Source: Clostridium jeddahitimonense | Lineage (GTDB): Bacteria; Bacillota; Clostridia; Clostridiales; Clostridiaceae | NCBI GenBank assembly: GCA_000753455.2 | Contig: LM994670.1 | Location: 1,614,793 to 1,678,792, forward strand | Direction: 5' to 3' | Length of the DNA: 64,000 nucleotides | Part shown: positions 1 through 8,250 of the stretch, in pieces | Layout: the number at the start of each line of letters is the position of its first letter | Position numbering within the stretch: the stretch's first letter is position 1 | Position numbers and translations under genes: made by a program | Notes under the pieces: generated by a model | The model's input: the letters and a program-made list of their open reading frames with translations, nothing else | What the model was told of the DNA's origin: nothing | Databases searched by the model: none

Positions 1-903
1 ATTAATGCTGCTCAAAGAGGATGTGGTAATACCAAGATTGCAATGAGAACAAACTTAGCGTCTAACTTTGTAAATATTATATTTAACTATTTATTAATTG
101 GAGGTAAGTTTGGGTTCCCTGCTTTAGGAGTTGCGGGAGCAGCAATAGCAACTGTTTTAGGTACTATGGTAGCTTTTGTTATGTCAATTTATTCTATTAG
201 TCACTCAGATGGTTTTTTATATATTAAATCTTTTAAAAAGAATTTAAATATAGATAAAAACTCCCTTAAGAGTTTGTTTTCAGTTGGATCATCTTCATTT
301 GTAGAGCAAATATTTATGAGAACAGGATTCTTATTATATAGTTTAATTATTGCTAATTTAGGGACAAGCGCCTTTGCAGCACATCAAATAGGAATGAATA
401 TAATAAACATATCATTCTCTTTAGGAGATGGTTTAGCAGTGGCAGGGGTTGCGCTTATTGGACAAAATTTAGGGAAGAAGAGACCAGACTTGGCTAAGAT
501 ATACGGGAGTATTTGTAGGAGAATAGGCCTTATGGCATCTATAATGATTTCAATTATATATGCCATATTAGGAAAGGATATATTTAAATTATTCACAAAT
601 GATCCTGATGTTTTAAAATATAGCTTCAATATTATGAACTTTGTAATAATTATAGTAATATTCCAAATTGCTCAGGCTATTTATGGAGGGTGTTTAAGAG
701 GTGCAGGTGATACAAAATACACTGCAATAGTATCTCTTATAAGTATTACATTTGTAAGACCTTCTGTAGGATGGTTATTAACTTATCCTCTTTCAATGGG
801 CTTAATAGGGGCTTGGTTTGGGATATTAACAGATCAAATCGTTAGATTTTGTCTAACAAGCCGTAGATTTAAAAGTGGAAAATGGACTGAGATAAAAATA
901 TAG
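1..903 (+). CDS. MATE family multidrug efflux transporter, 5' partial
   Basis: The reading frame is open from the first base of the window, so this is the C-terminal 300 residues of a protein whose start lies upstream. It is strongly hydrophobic with about seven to eight membrane segments, and carries the MATE-type AAQRGCGNTK stretch at the left edge and the GCLRGAGDTKYT motif near residue 240. MATE proteins export cationic drugs or metabolites across the cytoplasmic membrane using a sodium or proton gradient. The substrate cannot be read from sequence. The gene ends at a TAG followed at once by a bidirectional terminator shared with the convergent phosphatase gene. A second, more distant MATE protein is encoded at 51979-53307. 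Confidence 0.9.
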   Translation: MNAAQRGCGNTKIAMRTNLASNFVNIIFNYLLIGGKFGFPALGVAGAAIATVLGTMVAFVMSIYSISHSDGFLYIKSFKKNLNIDKNSLKSLFSVGSSSFVEQIFMRTGFLLYSLIIANLGTSAFAAHQIGMNIINISFSLGDGLAVAGVALIGQNLGKKRPDLAKIYGSICRRIGLMASIMISIIYAILGKDIFKLFTNDPDVLKYSFNIMNFVIIIVIFQIAQAIYGGCLRGAGDTKYTAIVSLISITFVRPSVGWLLTYPLSMGLIGAWFGILTDQIVRFCLTSRRFKSGKWTEIKI

Positions 904-909
904 GTAAGA

Positions 910-975
910 AAGTCGGTGAATTGAACTATGCCTACAGTCATATTGTAGATGAAGTTCGATTAACCGACTTTTATT
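910..975. terminator. bidirectional terminator between convergent genes
   Basis: AAGTCGGT and ACCGACTT arms enclose a long imperfect stem with an inner CTACA/TGTAG hairpin, followed by TTTATTT. An A-rich 5' flank allows it to serve the minus-strand phosphatase gene as well. Confidence 0.75.
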
Positions 976-986
976 TAGTAATATAT

Positions 987-1565
987 TTATAGATTACTAA
1001 AATCATGGTTTATTATTTCTATTAATTTGAATTCATCATTATCAAATTCAAACTTTAGAATACAACAATTACCTAGCCTTTCTTTTTGGTCAACATCGCT
1101 AGTATGGGCCCAATATCTCATAAATTGACGACAAGCAGCTCCGTGAGAAACAGCTAAAACAGTGCTATGATCTTCATTTTTCATAATTGAATAGAGTGTT
1201 TCTGCAACTCTATTTCTTAATTCAAATTCATCTTCACCACCATACTTAACAAAGAAATCTCCATAAGGTAATGGTGGATTTAAATCTTCACTTTCTCCTT
1301 CAAAAGTACCAAAGTTCCATTCCTTTAGTCCCTTTACTCTTTTATATGGCATATTAGATACATACTCTAAGGTATCGCAAGCTCTTTCAGATGTAGAAGA
1401 GTATGCATGGTCAAAAGTTATATTATTTCTTTTGAAATATTCTCCAGCAATAAGTGCTTGTTCAATACCTAGCTTAGTTAATGGGGCATCACACCAACCT
1501 TGAACTTTTCTTCTAACATTAAAAAGTGTTTGTCCATGTCTCATCAAGTATAATATTTTTTTCAT
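987..1565 (-). CDS. histidine phosphatase (phosphoglycerate mutase-like) family protein
   Basis: A 192-residue cytosolic enzyme of the histidine phosphatase superfamily. The N-terminal LMRHGQT signature places the phospho-accepting His at residue 10 (after Arg9), the acid region KEWNFGTFEGE is at 81-91 and the second catalytic His is in AVSHGA at 141. These residues form the phosphate pocket in which His10 is transiently phosphorylated. The length fits the small cofactor-dependent mutase/phosphatase branch (CobC, PhoE, GpmB-like) rather than glycolytic GpmA, which is about 230-250 residues. The substrate is undetermined. It is monocistronic, divergent from the MerR regulator and convergent with the MATE gene. 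Confidence 0.88.
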   Translation of the reverse strand: MKKILYLMRHGQTLFNVRRKVQGWCDAPLTKLGIEQALIAGEYFKRNNITFDHAYSSTSERACDTLEYVSNMPYKRVKGLKEWNFGTFEGESEDLNPPLPYGDFFVKYGGEDEFELRNRVAETLYSIMKNEDHSTVLAVSHGAACRQFMRYWAHTSDVDQKERLGNCCILKFEFDNDEFKLIEIINHDFSNL

Positions 1566-1659
1566 AAACTCATCTCCAATTTTTTTTATAGTATTATATA
1601 TATTTTATTTTAATTTTTTCTTTATTTGTATTATTTTTCAGAATATAATAATCTTATCA

Positions 1660-1674
1660 GTAGGGAGCAACTAC
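1660..1674. promoter_or_regulatory. candidate operator upstream of merR-type gene
   Basis: An interrupted palindrome GTAG-N7-CTAC lies in the 149-base divergent region between the phosphatase and MerR genes, about 40 bases before the MerR start. MerR proteins bind such dyads in a long promoter spacer, but no clear -35/-10 pair brackets it here, so this is a weak call. Confidence 0.3.
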
Positions 1675-1714
1675 CGGGCAAGAGTTATTTGAAAAAATTT
1701 ATAGAGGTGATTTT

Positions 1715-2113
1715 ATGTATACGATGAAAGAAGCATGTGATAAGGTTGGAATATCTTATGAAACTTTAAAGTTTTATTGTAAGGAAGGTTTAGTGCCAAA
1801 TGTTAAAAGAGATAAAAATAATTACCGTATTTTTGATGAAAAGAATATTGCATGGTTAAAAGGACTACAATGCTTAAGGAAATGTGGTATGAGTATTAAA
1901 GATATGAAACAATATATGAATTATTGTTTAGAAGGGGTTTCTACAATTCCAGAAAGAAAAGAAATGCTAGATAAATCAAAAAAATATTTATTAGAACAGG
2001 TAGAGAAACTTAATGAATCTATTAATTTTATCGATAATAAGCAAATGTTCTATGATGATGTATTGGCAGGGAAGATAAATTATACTAGCAATTTAACGAG
2101 AGAAGAAGATTAA
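1715..2113 (+). CDS. MerR family transcriptional regulator
   Basis: A 132-residue DNA-binding protein. The N-terminal winged helix-turn-helix is typical of MerR: YTMKEACDKVGISYETLKFYCKEGLVP at residues 2-28, then NNYRIFDEKNIAWLKGLQCLRKCGMSI. The rest is a coiled-coil dimerisation helix rich in Lys, Leu and Glu. There is no C-terminal metal-binding cysteine pair or drug-binding domain, which fits the short stress or redox-type MerR regulators. It follows a GAGGTGA ribosome binding site. A hairpin TAAGAGTTAT-AAA-ATAACTCTTA just downstream (2124-2146) lacks a U-run and may be only a weak terminator. No obvious target gene is co-transcribed; autoregulation or regulation of the divergent phosphatase is inference. 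Confidence 0.85.
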   Translation: MYTMKEACDKVGISYETLKFYCKEGLVPNVKRDKNNYRIFDEKNIAWLKGLQCLRKCGMSIKDMKQYMNYCLEGVSTIPERKEMLDKSKKYLLEQVEKLNESINFIDNKQMFYDDVLAGKINYTSNLTREED

Positions 2114-2161
2114 TATGAATTTATAAGAGTTATAAAATAACTCTTAATAAAGTAATGTATA

Positions 2162-2190
2162 TTGACATTATAATTAAAGTATAATATACT
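2162..2190 (+). promoter_or_regulatory. sigma-A type promoter (TTGACA-17-TATACT)
   Basis: A perfect -35 TTGACA is separated by 17 bases from -10 TATACT. Transcription would begin near 2197 and give a leader of about 90 bases ahead of the next gene. Confidence 0.7.
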
Positions 2191-2197
2191 TAATGCA

Positions 2198-2254
2198 ATG
2201 AAAAGAGGTATTGATTAACCTTTGGGTGTAGAGAGTAAAAATCAATAGTTTCAT
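2198..2254 (+). promoter_or_regulatory. structured 5' leader, two nested stems
   Basis: Downstream of the promoter, ATGAAA (2198) can pair with TTTCAT (2249) and ATTGATT (2210) with AATCAAT (2240), forming one long arm with an interior loop and a 23-base apical loop containing TTTGGGTG. No U-run follows, so it is not a terminator. I do not recognise it as a named riboswitch. Confidence 0.4.
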
Positions 2255-2286
2255 ATAATAAATATAACTTATGGGGGATAAAGATT

Positions 2287-2628
2287 ATGAGTGGAGATAA
2301 CTTTAATGTTAATTTGTCATTAAGAGAAACGGTTAAATTATTAGATAAAGGAATAGTAGATGGTAGCTTTACTGGTGAAAGAGTAGATTATCATGTAGTA
2401 AATATAGACGATGTACATGCTACTATTGTAGTTGTATATGAAAAGCACTTTTATAGAGCAGGGAACAGACTTACATTAACAGTATGTATAGATAATGTAA
2501 AAGATATTACCCATATTCATTGTATAGGTGCAGGTGGTGGAGAAGGATTATTTAGATTTGATTGGGGAGCTAGTGAGGACTTTACTAATGTTCCAAGAGA
2601 GATTTTAAAGAGATATATAGTAAATTAA
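2287..2628 (+). CDS. small conserved protein, probably DUF6054-like
   Basis: A 113-residue soluble protein without signal peptide or membrane segment. It is mostly predicted beta-strand in the second half, with a GAGGGEGLFRFDWG glycine-rich stretch around residues 79-92 and a C-terminal NVPREILKRYIV helix. The pattern resembles small clostridial proteins grouped as DUF6054, but this is from memory and uncertain. It has its own good promoter and a structured leader, and a GGGGG ribosome binding site. No catalytic motif is visible and I assign no function. Confidence 0.65.
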   Translation: MSGDNFNVNLSLRETVKLLDKGIVDGSFTGERVDYHVVNIDDVHATIVVVYEKHFYRAGNRLTLTVCIDNVKDITHIHCIGAGGGEGLFRFDWGASEDFTNVPREILKRYIVN

Positions 2629-2694
2629 GAAATATTTGATTATATAAATATAAAATTATTTAACAGTAAATATTGTAAAATAGGGAGAAAACAT

Positions 2695-2991
2695 ATGGGA
2701 CAAAAATCGTATAAGAACCTAGGAAAATTTCTTTTATCTTTTTCTATAATAGCTTCATTAATTTTAGTATTTGTAAGTTTTAGAGGTGGAAACTTTATAG
2801 GAAATCTAACAAGTGGAAGTATTTCTAGAGCAGTGCCATTTAGCTTAACTTGCATCCTGCTTATTTTAGGTGGAATTAGCATGAAAAGAAAATATCCAGA
2901 GTATTACAAATATCAAGTTGTAAGTGGAGTGCTGTTATTAGCTACTGCTTGGATGTTTGATTTTATTCCGAGAATAATGTATTTAGTTTAA
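2695..2991 (+). CDS. small membrane protein of unknown function
   Basis: A 98-residue protein with three predicted membrane helices at about residues 11-28, 47-62 and 74-96, with a short basic loop MKRKYPEYYKYQ between the last two. The AGGGAG ribosome binding site is seven bases from the ATG. It is 66 bases after the preceding gene and may be co-transcribed with it. No family motif was recognised. A strong terminator follows about 80 bases downstream. Confidence 0.6.
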   Translation: MGQKSYKNLGKFLLSFSIIASLILVFVSFRGGNFIGNLTSGSISRAVPFSLTCILLILGGISMKRKYPEYYKYQVVSGVLLLATAWMFDFIPRIMYLV

Positions 2992-3070
2992 TAAAATAGT
3001 ATGGTTAATCTAATATGTTTAGTTTTGATATTTATAGAAGAAAAAAAGTTAATAGAAGTTGTGAGAAATC

Positions 3071-3113
3071 CACATGTGTTAATATGAATAGAATTAACAC
3101 ATGTGATTTTTTT
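3071..3113 (+). terminator. intrinsic terminator
   Basis: Perfect 13-bp stem CACATGTGTTAAT / ATTAACACATGTG, then a run of seven T. Two hundred bases of AT-rich DNA without a recognisable gene separate it from the sigma factor gene. Confidence 0.85.
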
Positions 3114-3275
3114 ATAACTTTTTTTAAAACCAAGGGAACTTTTATAAAGATTTATGTCTCTAATAATAGAAAATAGATAATTAATTGTTAAATTAGTATA
3201 TTTTATGTAATACTTAATAAGTTATTAGATATTTATGAAGATTTAAGGAACATATGACTTAGGGGGAAAGTGAAA

Positions 3276-3806
3276 GTGGAGGTAGCAAAAATAATAAAGA
3301 ACAATGAAGTTAATTTGTATAGTGTTAAATTAGCTAAAAAGGATAAAGAAGTTTTCTCAGAATTAATACAAGCAAACTTAACTTCTATGTATAGAGTTGC
3401 AAAGGGGATACTAAGTTCTGAAGAGGACATAGAAGATGCACTTCAAACTACTACTTTAATTGCATTTGATAAGATAAAGACTTTAAGAAACGATAAGTAT
3501 TTTAAGACCTGGCTTATAAGGATTTTAATAAATGAATGTAATAAGATTTATAATCAGAATAAAAAAAGCTTGAAGGATGTTAAAGAAGTTAAAGAAGAAA
3601 GCTACACAATTGATAAAAGTATAAATATTGATTTATACGATGCTATTAGCAAACTATCAGATGAGTTAAGAGTGGCAACAATTTTATTTTACTTTAATGA
3701 TTTAACTTACAAAGAAATTTCAAAAGTCTTAGATATTGCTGAAGGAACTGTTAAATCAAGGATTTCAAGGGCAAAAGATAGATTATATATAATGTTAAAG
3801 GATTAG
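3276..3806 (+). CDS. ECF-type RNA polymerase sigma factor
   Basis: About 176 residues with the two-domain ECF layout. Region 2 is LTSMYRVAKGILSSEEDIED followed by ALQTTTLIAFDKI, and region 4 holds the helix-turn-helix LTYKEISKVLDIAEGTVKSRISRAKDRL. It directs RNA polymerase to an alternative promoter set. Two GTG codons are possible starts (3270 and 3276). The AGGGGG at 3261-3266 is three bases from the first and nine from the second, so I prefer 3276. A DUF4179 membrane protein follows after 16 bases, the usual arrangement for a sigma factor and its membrane-bound regulator, which suggests an envelope-signal response. Confidence 0.9.
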   Translation: MEVAKIIKNNEVNLYSVKLAKKDKEVFSELIQANLTSMYRVAKGILSSEEDIEDALQTTTLIAFDKIKTLRNDKYFKTWLIRILINECNKIYNQNKKSLKDVKEVKEESYTIDKSINIDLYDAISKLSDELRVATILFYFNDLTYKEISKVLDIAEGTVKSRISRAKDRLYIMLKD

Positions 3807-3822
3807 TAGTGAGGTGATTTAA

Positions 3823-5184
3823 GTGAATAATGATTTTGATAAAAAACTAAGAGAAATGGCTCAACAGTCAAAGGTAAAAGAATCAGAAGAGTTAAGAGAT
3901 AAAATTAAGATTACTTGTGATAATTTAGAGCATAAAAGAAGAGGTTATAAAAAATATCTAAGTACAGCTGCTGTATTCATTGGAGTATTTGTAGTAATAG
4001 GAGTTTATTTACCTACGTATGCTAATGATACACCTATAGTAAAGAAGGTAATTGAGTTTCTAAATGGAAAGAATAATGTTGTTAATGAAACTTACATTGA
4101 AAATAGTAAAGAGGATAAAAGTGTAATAAAATTAGATGGGTATACAATAAATATAGAAAATTTATATTATGATAGAAATGAGTTAAGTATCTTTTATAAA
4201 GTTAAAAGCGAAAAGCCTTTTGATAAAAGCAAAAAATATGATATAGCAATGGAATTGAAGAAAGATGATGAAATTATTCTTCAGTTAGGATCGCCTACTT
4301 TTGAATTTTTAGATGATTATACAATGATGGTAATGGCAACAGTAACATTGACAACAGAAGATTCTATGGAGTTACCAGAGATTTTAAATGTTAAATTATC
4401 TATAAGAGATATAACTATTTGGGATAATACTGTAGGAAATTATAGTTTTGAGATGATAGAAGTGAACTCGGATCCAATAGAGATTTCATTAGATAGTAGA
4501 GAGATAGAAGTTCTAACTAAAGAGTTGAATAAAGAAATATATATTGATGGAGGATATGCTAAATATATTAAAAGTATAATATCACCAACAAGAATTAATT
4601 TAGAGCTTTCAAGAATGGGAGGAGATCCATTTACTGATTATATTATTGGAGAACACATATGGGATTCTAAAAAAGGTGCATTAACAGAATTGTTTAATTT
4701 AGGTGGAGGCTATGATAATCAAGGTGATGAATACGTGATTGTTAGAACATTTGAAGCTCCAAGTGAAGATGGAGAAGTGCTATTAGTACCATATATATAT
4801 ACATCAGGACCTTATGGAATTGGCGGAGAAGGTAGAGCCACCCTTAAAGAGTATAAGTTTAAAGAAGGAGAGACTTTAGACTTAGGGCAATATGGCACTA
4901 TGGAGATTGAAAAGATAGAATATAAAGAAAATGAAACCATAATGACTATTAAAACAACAGGCATTATATGCTTTGAACCATTTATAAATGCACAGTTATA
5001 TGATCAAGATAATAAGTGGTATATGCCTACTGCTGTTATGAATAGGGAAGTTTATGGATTTTTAGATATGAAAGCAGATTATGTGTTTGAAAAAATGGAT
5101 AGTGAGAAAGAATACTCATTAAAGCTTATGGAACCAAGCCGTATTGAGGTGGTTGAGGAAGAAATAATTAACTTGAGAAATTAG
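3823..5184 (+). CDS. DUF4179 domain membrane protein, probable sigma-factor regulator
   Basis: 453 residues, GTG start preceded by GAGGTG. A charged cytoplasmic N-terminus of about 44 residues is followed by one membrane helix at about 46-63 and a large extracellular domain, matching DUF4179 proteins that are encoded after ECF sigma factors in Firmicutes. The N-terminal part likely contacts the sigma factor while the exterior part senses the envelope; this is inferred from family context, since no classical zinc anti-sigma motif (HxxxCxxC) is present. The exterior portion has many beta-rich segments, including one with the sequence GPYGIGGEGRATLKEY near residue 328. A perfect terminator follows. 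Confidence 0.82.
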   Translation: MNNDFDKKLREMAQQSKVKESEELRDKIKITCDNLEHKRRGYKKYLSTAAVFIGVFVVIGVYLPTYANDTPIVKKVIEFLNGKNNVVNETYIENSKEDKSVIKLDGYTINIENLYYDRNELSIFYKVKSEKPFDKSKKYDIAMELKKDDEIILQLGSPTFEFLDDYTMMVMATVTLTTEDSMELPEILNVKLSIRDITIWDNTVGNYSFEMIEVNSDPIEISLDSREIEVLTKELNKEIYIDGGYAKYIKSIISPTRINLELSRMGGDPFTDYIIGEHIWDSKKGALTELFNLGGGYDNQGDEYVIVRTFEAPSEDGEVLLVPYIYTSGPYGIGGEGRATLKEYKFKEGETLDLGQYGTMEIEKIEYKENETIMTIKTTGIICFEPFINAQLYDQDNKWYMPTAVMNREVYGFLDMKADYVFEKMDSEKEYSLKLMEPSRIEVVEEEIINLRN

Positions 5185-5194
5185 ATATTATAGT

Positions 5195-5230
5195 AAAATC
5201 ACATGTTGAATTACATGTGATTTTATTTAT
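5195..5230 (+). terminator. intrinsic terminator of sigma/DUF4179 operon
   Basis: AAAATCACATGT / ACATGTGATTTT perfect 12-bp stem with a six-base loop, then ATTTATT. The core CACATGT is the same as in the terminator at 3071, just upstream of the same operon. Confidence 0.8.
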
Positions 5231-5333
5231 TAATTTACAAATAAAATAAATAGATAATGAAATTAAGTTATACAATATAGTAAAATAATATTAAATAGTT
5301 AGGTAATATTTAGATTGAATAGGAGGAATAGAA

Positions 5334-5801
5334 TTGATAACTATAGAAAAGAAATTGAATGTTTTGATAAAGGTTGCAGAGTTATTGAATAAAAATAATA
5401 TTAATTGGGCTATAGGGGCATCATTACTTTTGTATTTTAAAGGAATTGCTGAAGAATTTCATGATATTGATATTATGGTTGATGAAAGTGAGGTAGAGAT
5501 TGTGAAGAAAATACTTTTATCACTTGGTACATTACAACCTGAAAATCCTAATATGAAATATAAAACAAATCATTTTTTAGAATTTAAAATTGATGATGTA
5601 GATTTTGATGTTATGGCTGGGTTTGTTATTGTAAAGGATAATAAAGAATATTATTTTCCGCTTCAGAAGAAGAGCATTAAAGATTATATCAGTATAGACA
5701 GTGTTACCATTCCTTTGCAGTCAATCGAAGAATGGCGTACTTATTATGAACTAATGGGACGAGCTGAAAAAGTAAAAATGATTAATGAGGCGATAAGTTA
5801 A
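5334..5801 (+). CDS. nucleotidyltransferase-fold protein
   Basis: 155 residues. The TTG start is fixed by AGGAGG seven bases upstream. The sequence reads as a minimal nucleotidyltransferase: NWAIGASLLLY at 24-34, then HDIDIMVD with the metal-binding Asp44 and Asp46, and a third acidic strand DDVDFDVMAG near 93-102. Such proteins transfer nucleotidyl groups to small molecules, RNA or protein, or act as toxin-antitoxin NTases of the AbiEii/MNT type. No HEPN partner is encoded next to it, so a role in resistance to a small molecule or in metabolism is equally possible. The adjacent gene is a GNAT acetyltransferase, 50 bases downstream. Confidence 0.78.
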   Translation: MITIEKKLNVLIKVAELLNKNNINWAIGASLLLYFKGIAEEFHDIDIMVDESEVEIVKKILLSLGTLQPENPNMKYKTNHFLEFKIDDVDFDVMAGFVIVKDNKEYYFPLQKKSIKDYISIDSVTIPLQSIEEWRTYYELMGRAEKVKMINEAIS

Positions 5802-5851
5802 TAATAAATAATAACTGTAAAGTATTAAGTGGTTAAGGGTGGAGAGATAAA

Positions 5852-6661
5852 ATGAGAGAGAAAGAATTTAATAAAATAAAATCAAAACTAGATTCTTTTA
5901 AATTTACATCTATGGAATATATGGACTATGAAGATGTAAGTGGTTATGAAATAGAAGTAGAAAACGAAAATATTATTATGATATACGGATATAATCGTGA
6001 AGCGAAGATTAATGAGTATCATTGGGCAACAAGTAGGGGTGAATACTTAATAGAATATTTAAAAGAGAAAAAAGACTTCTTAATAACATTTATACCAAAT
6101 GAATGGGTTCCAAATCTTGAAAAAGTAGGCTTTGTAATTCGTAATGCTTGGCATGATTATTTTATAAATAATCTTGATGAGATAAAGTGTTTAGGGGGTT
6201 ATGATTTTTTAGCAGCTGATAGATGTGAGGAAGCATCTAAGGTAACGATTATGTGTAAAAATCAAAGTAGAGGTTTTACAGGACAAACAGTTAAATGGAT
6301 GGAGGAGTGGATAAATAATACTGAATTATCAGGTGTTGGGACTGGAACAAGAAATAATGCAATATTAATTGAAAGAAATTCAGATGATCAGATAATTGGT
6401 ATTATATGTGTAGCAACATATGCTCATGAAAGTGAAAAAGGTCCTATAGTTTGGATTAGAGAAGTTGCTGTTAATCCTTCTTACCAAAATAAAGGAATCG
6501 GAAGGAAACTGGTTCTACAGGCACTTTCTTATGGTAAAAAATATAATGCAACAAGAGCTTTCCTTGCAGCTGATGAATGTAATTTATCTGGAATTCATCT
6601 TTATACAAGTATTGGATTTATACCAAGTGATGAAGAAAGTCAAATAGATATGTTAAAGTAG
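5852..6661 (+). CDS. GNAT family N-acetyltransferase
   Basis: 269 residues. The C-terminal half is a GNAT acetyl-CoA-binding domain: VWIREVAVNPSYQNKGIGRKLV, in which QNKGIG is the pyrophosphate-binding R/Q-x-x-G-x-G loop, followed by AFLAADECNLSGIHLYTSIGF, the usual end of the fold. The N-terminal 130 residues form a second, degenerate GNAT-like domain, as in two-domain acetyltransferases. It transfers an acetyl group from acetyl-CoA to an amine; the acceptor is unknown. GGAG precedes the ATG. Probably co-transcribed with the nucleotidyltransferase upstream. Confidence 0.85.
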   Translation: MREKEFNKIKSKLDSFKFTSMEYMDYEDVSGYEIEVENENIIMIYGYNREAKINEYHWATSRGEYLIEYLKEKKDFLITFIPNEWVPNLEKVGFVIRNAWHDYFINNLDEIKCLGGYDFLAADRCEEASKVTIMCKNQSRGFTGQTVKWMEEWINNTELSGVGTGTRNNAILIERNSDDQIIGIICVATYAHESEKGPIVWIREVAVNPSYQNKGIGRKLVLQALSYGKKYNATRAFLAADECNLSGIHLYTSIGFIPSDEESQIDMLK

Positions 6662-6684
6662 AGAAATTTACAGAGGGGAGGTAT

Positions 6685-7029
6685 ATGAAAAACCAATAGT
6701 TATTAAGTCAATCATCGCTAGAATATATATTACTTGATTATCCATTTGCATATAAAAATGAAAGAGCTAAACAATATATTGACTATGCAATATTCATTGA
6801 TACTCCATTAGATGTTGCTATGGCAAGACGAATCATAAGAAATATGTCAAATAAAAATGTTGATTTGCTGAAAGATGATTTGAATTATTACCTATCTAAA
6901 GGGAGAGTAGCTTATTTAGAAATGATAAAAACAATAAAGCCAAATTCTGATTTTATCATTGATGGTAATTTAAGTACGCATGATATTGTAAGTAAAATTA
7001 TAAAAAAGATTAAAGTATTAAGGGAATAA
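6685..7029 (+). pseudogene. relic of uridine kinase-like P-loop protein
   Basis: A GGGGAGG ribosome binding site precedes ATG-AAA-AAC-CAA and then an in-frame TAG. After the stop, the same frame reads YILLDYPFAYKNERAKQYIDYAIFIDTPLDVAMARRIIRNM and on to a normal C-terminus. That is the middle and end of a small kinase/AAA protein of the uridine kinase type (DYPF, FIDTPLDVAMARR). The N-terminal part with the Walker A loop is missing, so an internal deletion of roughly 60-80 codons is likely, plus the stop. The 69-residue piece from the ATG at 6820 could still be translated but would lack the ATP site. Confidence 0.72.
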
Positions 7030-7115
7030 GCTTAAACTTTAATTAAACAAATAAATAGAAATACAAAATATGTACTATAATTACTGTATAGTGGAGAATT
7101 GATAAGGAGAATAAT

Positions 7116-7640
7116 ATGGTTTTACTAGTAATTGATACGCAAAAGTTAATAACAAATGAGAAATTATATGAATTTGATAAGTTTGTATTCAATGTTAAAG
7201 AAATAATAAATAAAGCTAGGCAAAATAATATTGAAGTAATATATGTACGGCATGATGACGGAATGGATAGCGACTTAACAAAAGGAACTGATGGATTTGA
7301 AATATATGAAGAGTTTCGACCAATTAACGGAGAAAAAATATTTGATAAGAATGTAAATAGTACCTTTAAAGGGACGGGATTATTAGAATATTTAAGAAAA
7401 AAAGATGAAGATGAAATAATTATTGTAGGTCTTCAAACAGACTATTGTATTGATGCTACTATAAAATGTGGGTTTGAACATGGATTTAATATTATTATCC
7501 CAGCATATGCAAATACAACAGTTGATAATAAATTTATGTCATCAGAAAATAGTTATAAATACTACAATGAATTTATATGGAAAGGCAGATATGCAGAGTG
7601 TATCTCGTTAGGGGAAGTAATTGAAATAATGAATAAGTAA
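7116..7640 (+). CDS. isochorismatase-like cysteine hydrolase
   Basis: 174 residues of the isochorismatase/nicotinamidase superfamily. The catalytic triad is visible: Asp7 in VIDTQ, the Lys of FDKNVNSTF near residue 86, and the nucleophile Cys in GLQTDYCIDATIKCGFEHG near residue 112. The TDYC-x2-T pattern after a beta strand is diagnostic. Members hydrolyse amides or vinyl ethers such as nicotinamide or isochorismate; the short length and lack of a metal-site motif point to the generic amidase-like branch. RBS AAGGAG is six bases from the ATG. It stands alone between the kinase relic and the VOC gene. Confidence 0.86.
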   Translation: MVLLVIDTQKLITNEKLYEFDKFVFNVKEIINKARQNNIEVIYVRHDDGMDSDLTKGTDGFEIYEEFRPINGEKIFDKNVNSTFKGTGLLEYLRKKDEDEIIIVGLQTDYCIDATIKCGFEHGFNIIIPAYANTTVDNKFMSSENSYKYYNEFIWKGRYAECISLGEVIEIMNK

Positions 7641-7695
7641 AAATTCGAGTTTTAGAAGTGGTAGGAAGATAAAAATTTGTAAGGGAGGTTAAATA

Positions 7696-8127
7696 ATGAA
7701 TAAAATTACATGTATATGTTTAGGTGTAAGAAACATGGAAGAAGCTATAAAATTTTATAGAGATGGACTTGGGTTTGAAACAGATGAAAAAAGTAATAAT
7801 CCAGCAGTAATATTTTTTAATACTTTTGGAACAAAATTTGAACTTTATCCATTAGATTTATTGGCAAAGGATATTAGCGAAGAAAATACTCCACAGATTT
7901 CTAATGGATTTGCTGGAATTACATTAGCTTATAATGTAGAGCATAAAGAAGAGGTTGATAAGGTTATAGAGCTAGTTAGAAGCGCCGGTGGTAAAATAGT
8001 TAAGGAACCACAGGATGTATTTTGGGGAGGATATCATGCATATTTTGCTGATTTAGATGGCTATTATTGGGAAGTAGCTTGGGGACCAAACTTTAAATAT
8101 GATGATCAAGGTATGCTTGTATTTTAA
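7696..8127 (+). CDS. VOC family (glyoxalase/bleomycin resistance fold) protein
   Basis: 143 residues with two beta-alpha-beta-beta-beta modules. The first begins KITCICLGVRNMEEAIKFYRDGLGFE, the classic VOC opening, and the second has VIELVRSAGGKIVKEPQDVFWGGYHAYFADLDGYYWEVAWGP. Metal-ligand positions typical of VOC enzymes (the C-terminal Glu in YWEVAW) are present. Members include glyoxalase I, dioxygenases and antibiotic-binding resistance proteins; the sequence does not decide between them. GGGAGG precedes the ATG. Monocistronic by spacing. Confidence 0.85.
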   Translation: MNKITCICLGVRNMEEAIKFYRDGLGFETDEKSNNPAVIFFNTFGTKFELYPLDLLAKDISEENTPQISNGFAGITLAYNVEHKEEVDKVIELVRSAGGKIVKEPQDVFWGGYHAYFADLDGYYWEVAWGPNFKYDDQGMLVF

Positions 8128-8250
8128 TCTACGGATACCTATAAATACTAGAGTAATTTATGAATTGGGAAAACGATTAATTGACATGGTGTATTTAAAA
8201 AAGAACTTAAGGTATAGATGAGTTATATAAAAATTTAGGGGGATAAGATT

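Noticed and set aside
5334..6661. Nucleotidyltransferase plus acetyltransferase as a toxin-antitoxin pair
   Set aside because: Neither protein has the length or motifs of MNT/HEPN or GNAT-toxin/RHH systems; no small antitoxin gene is present.
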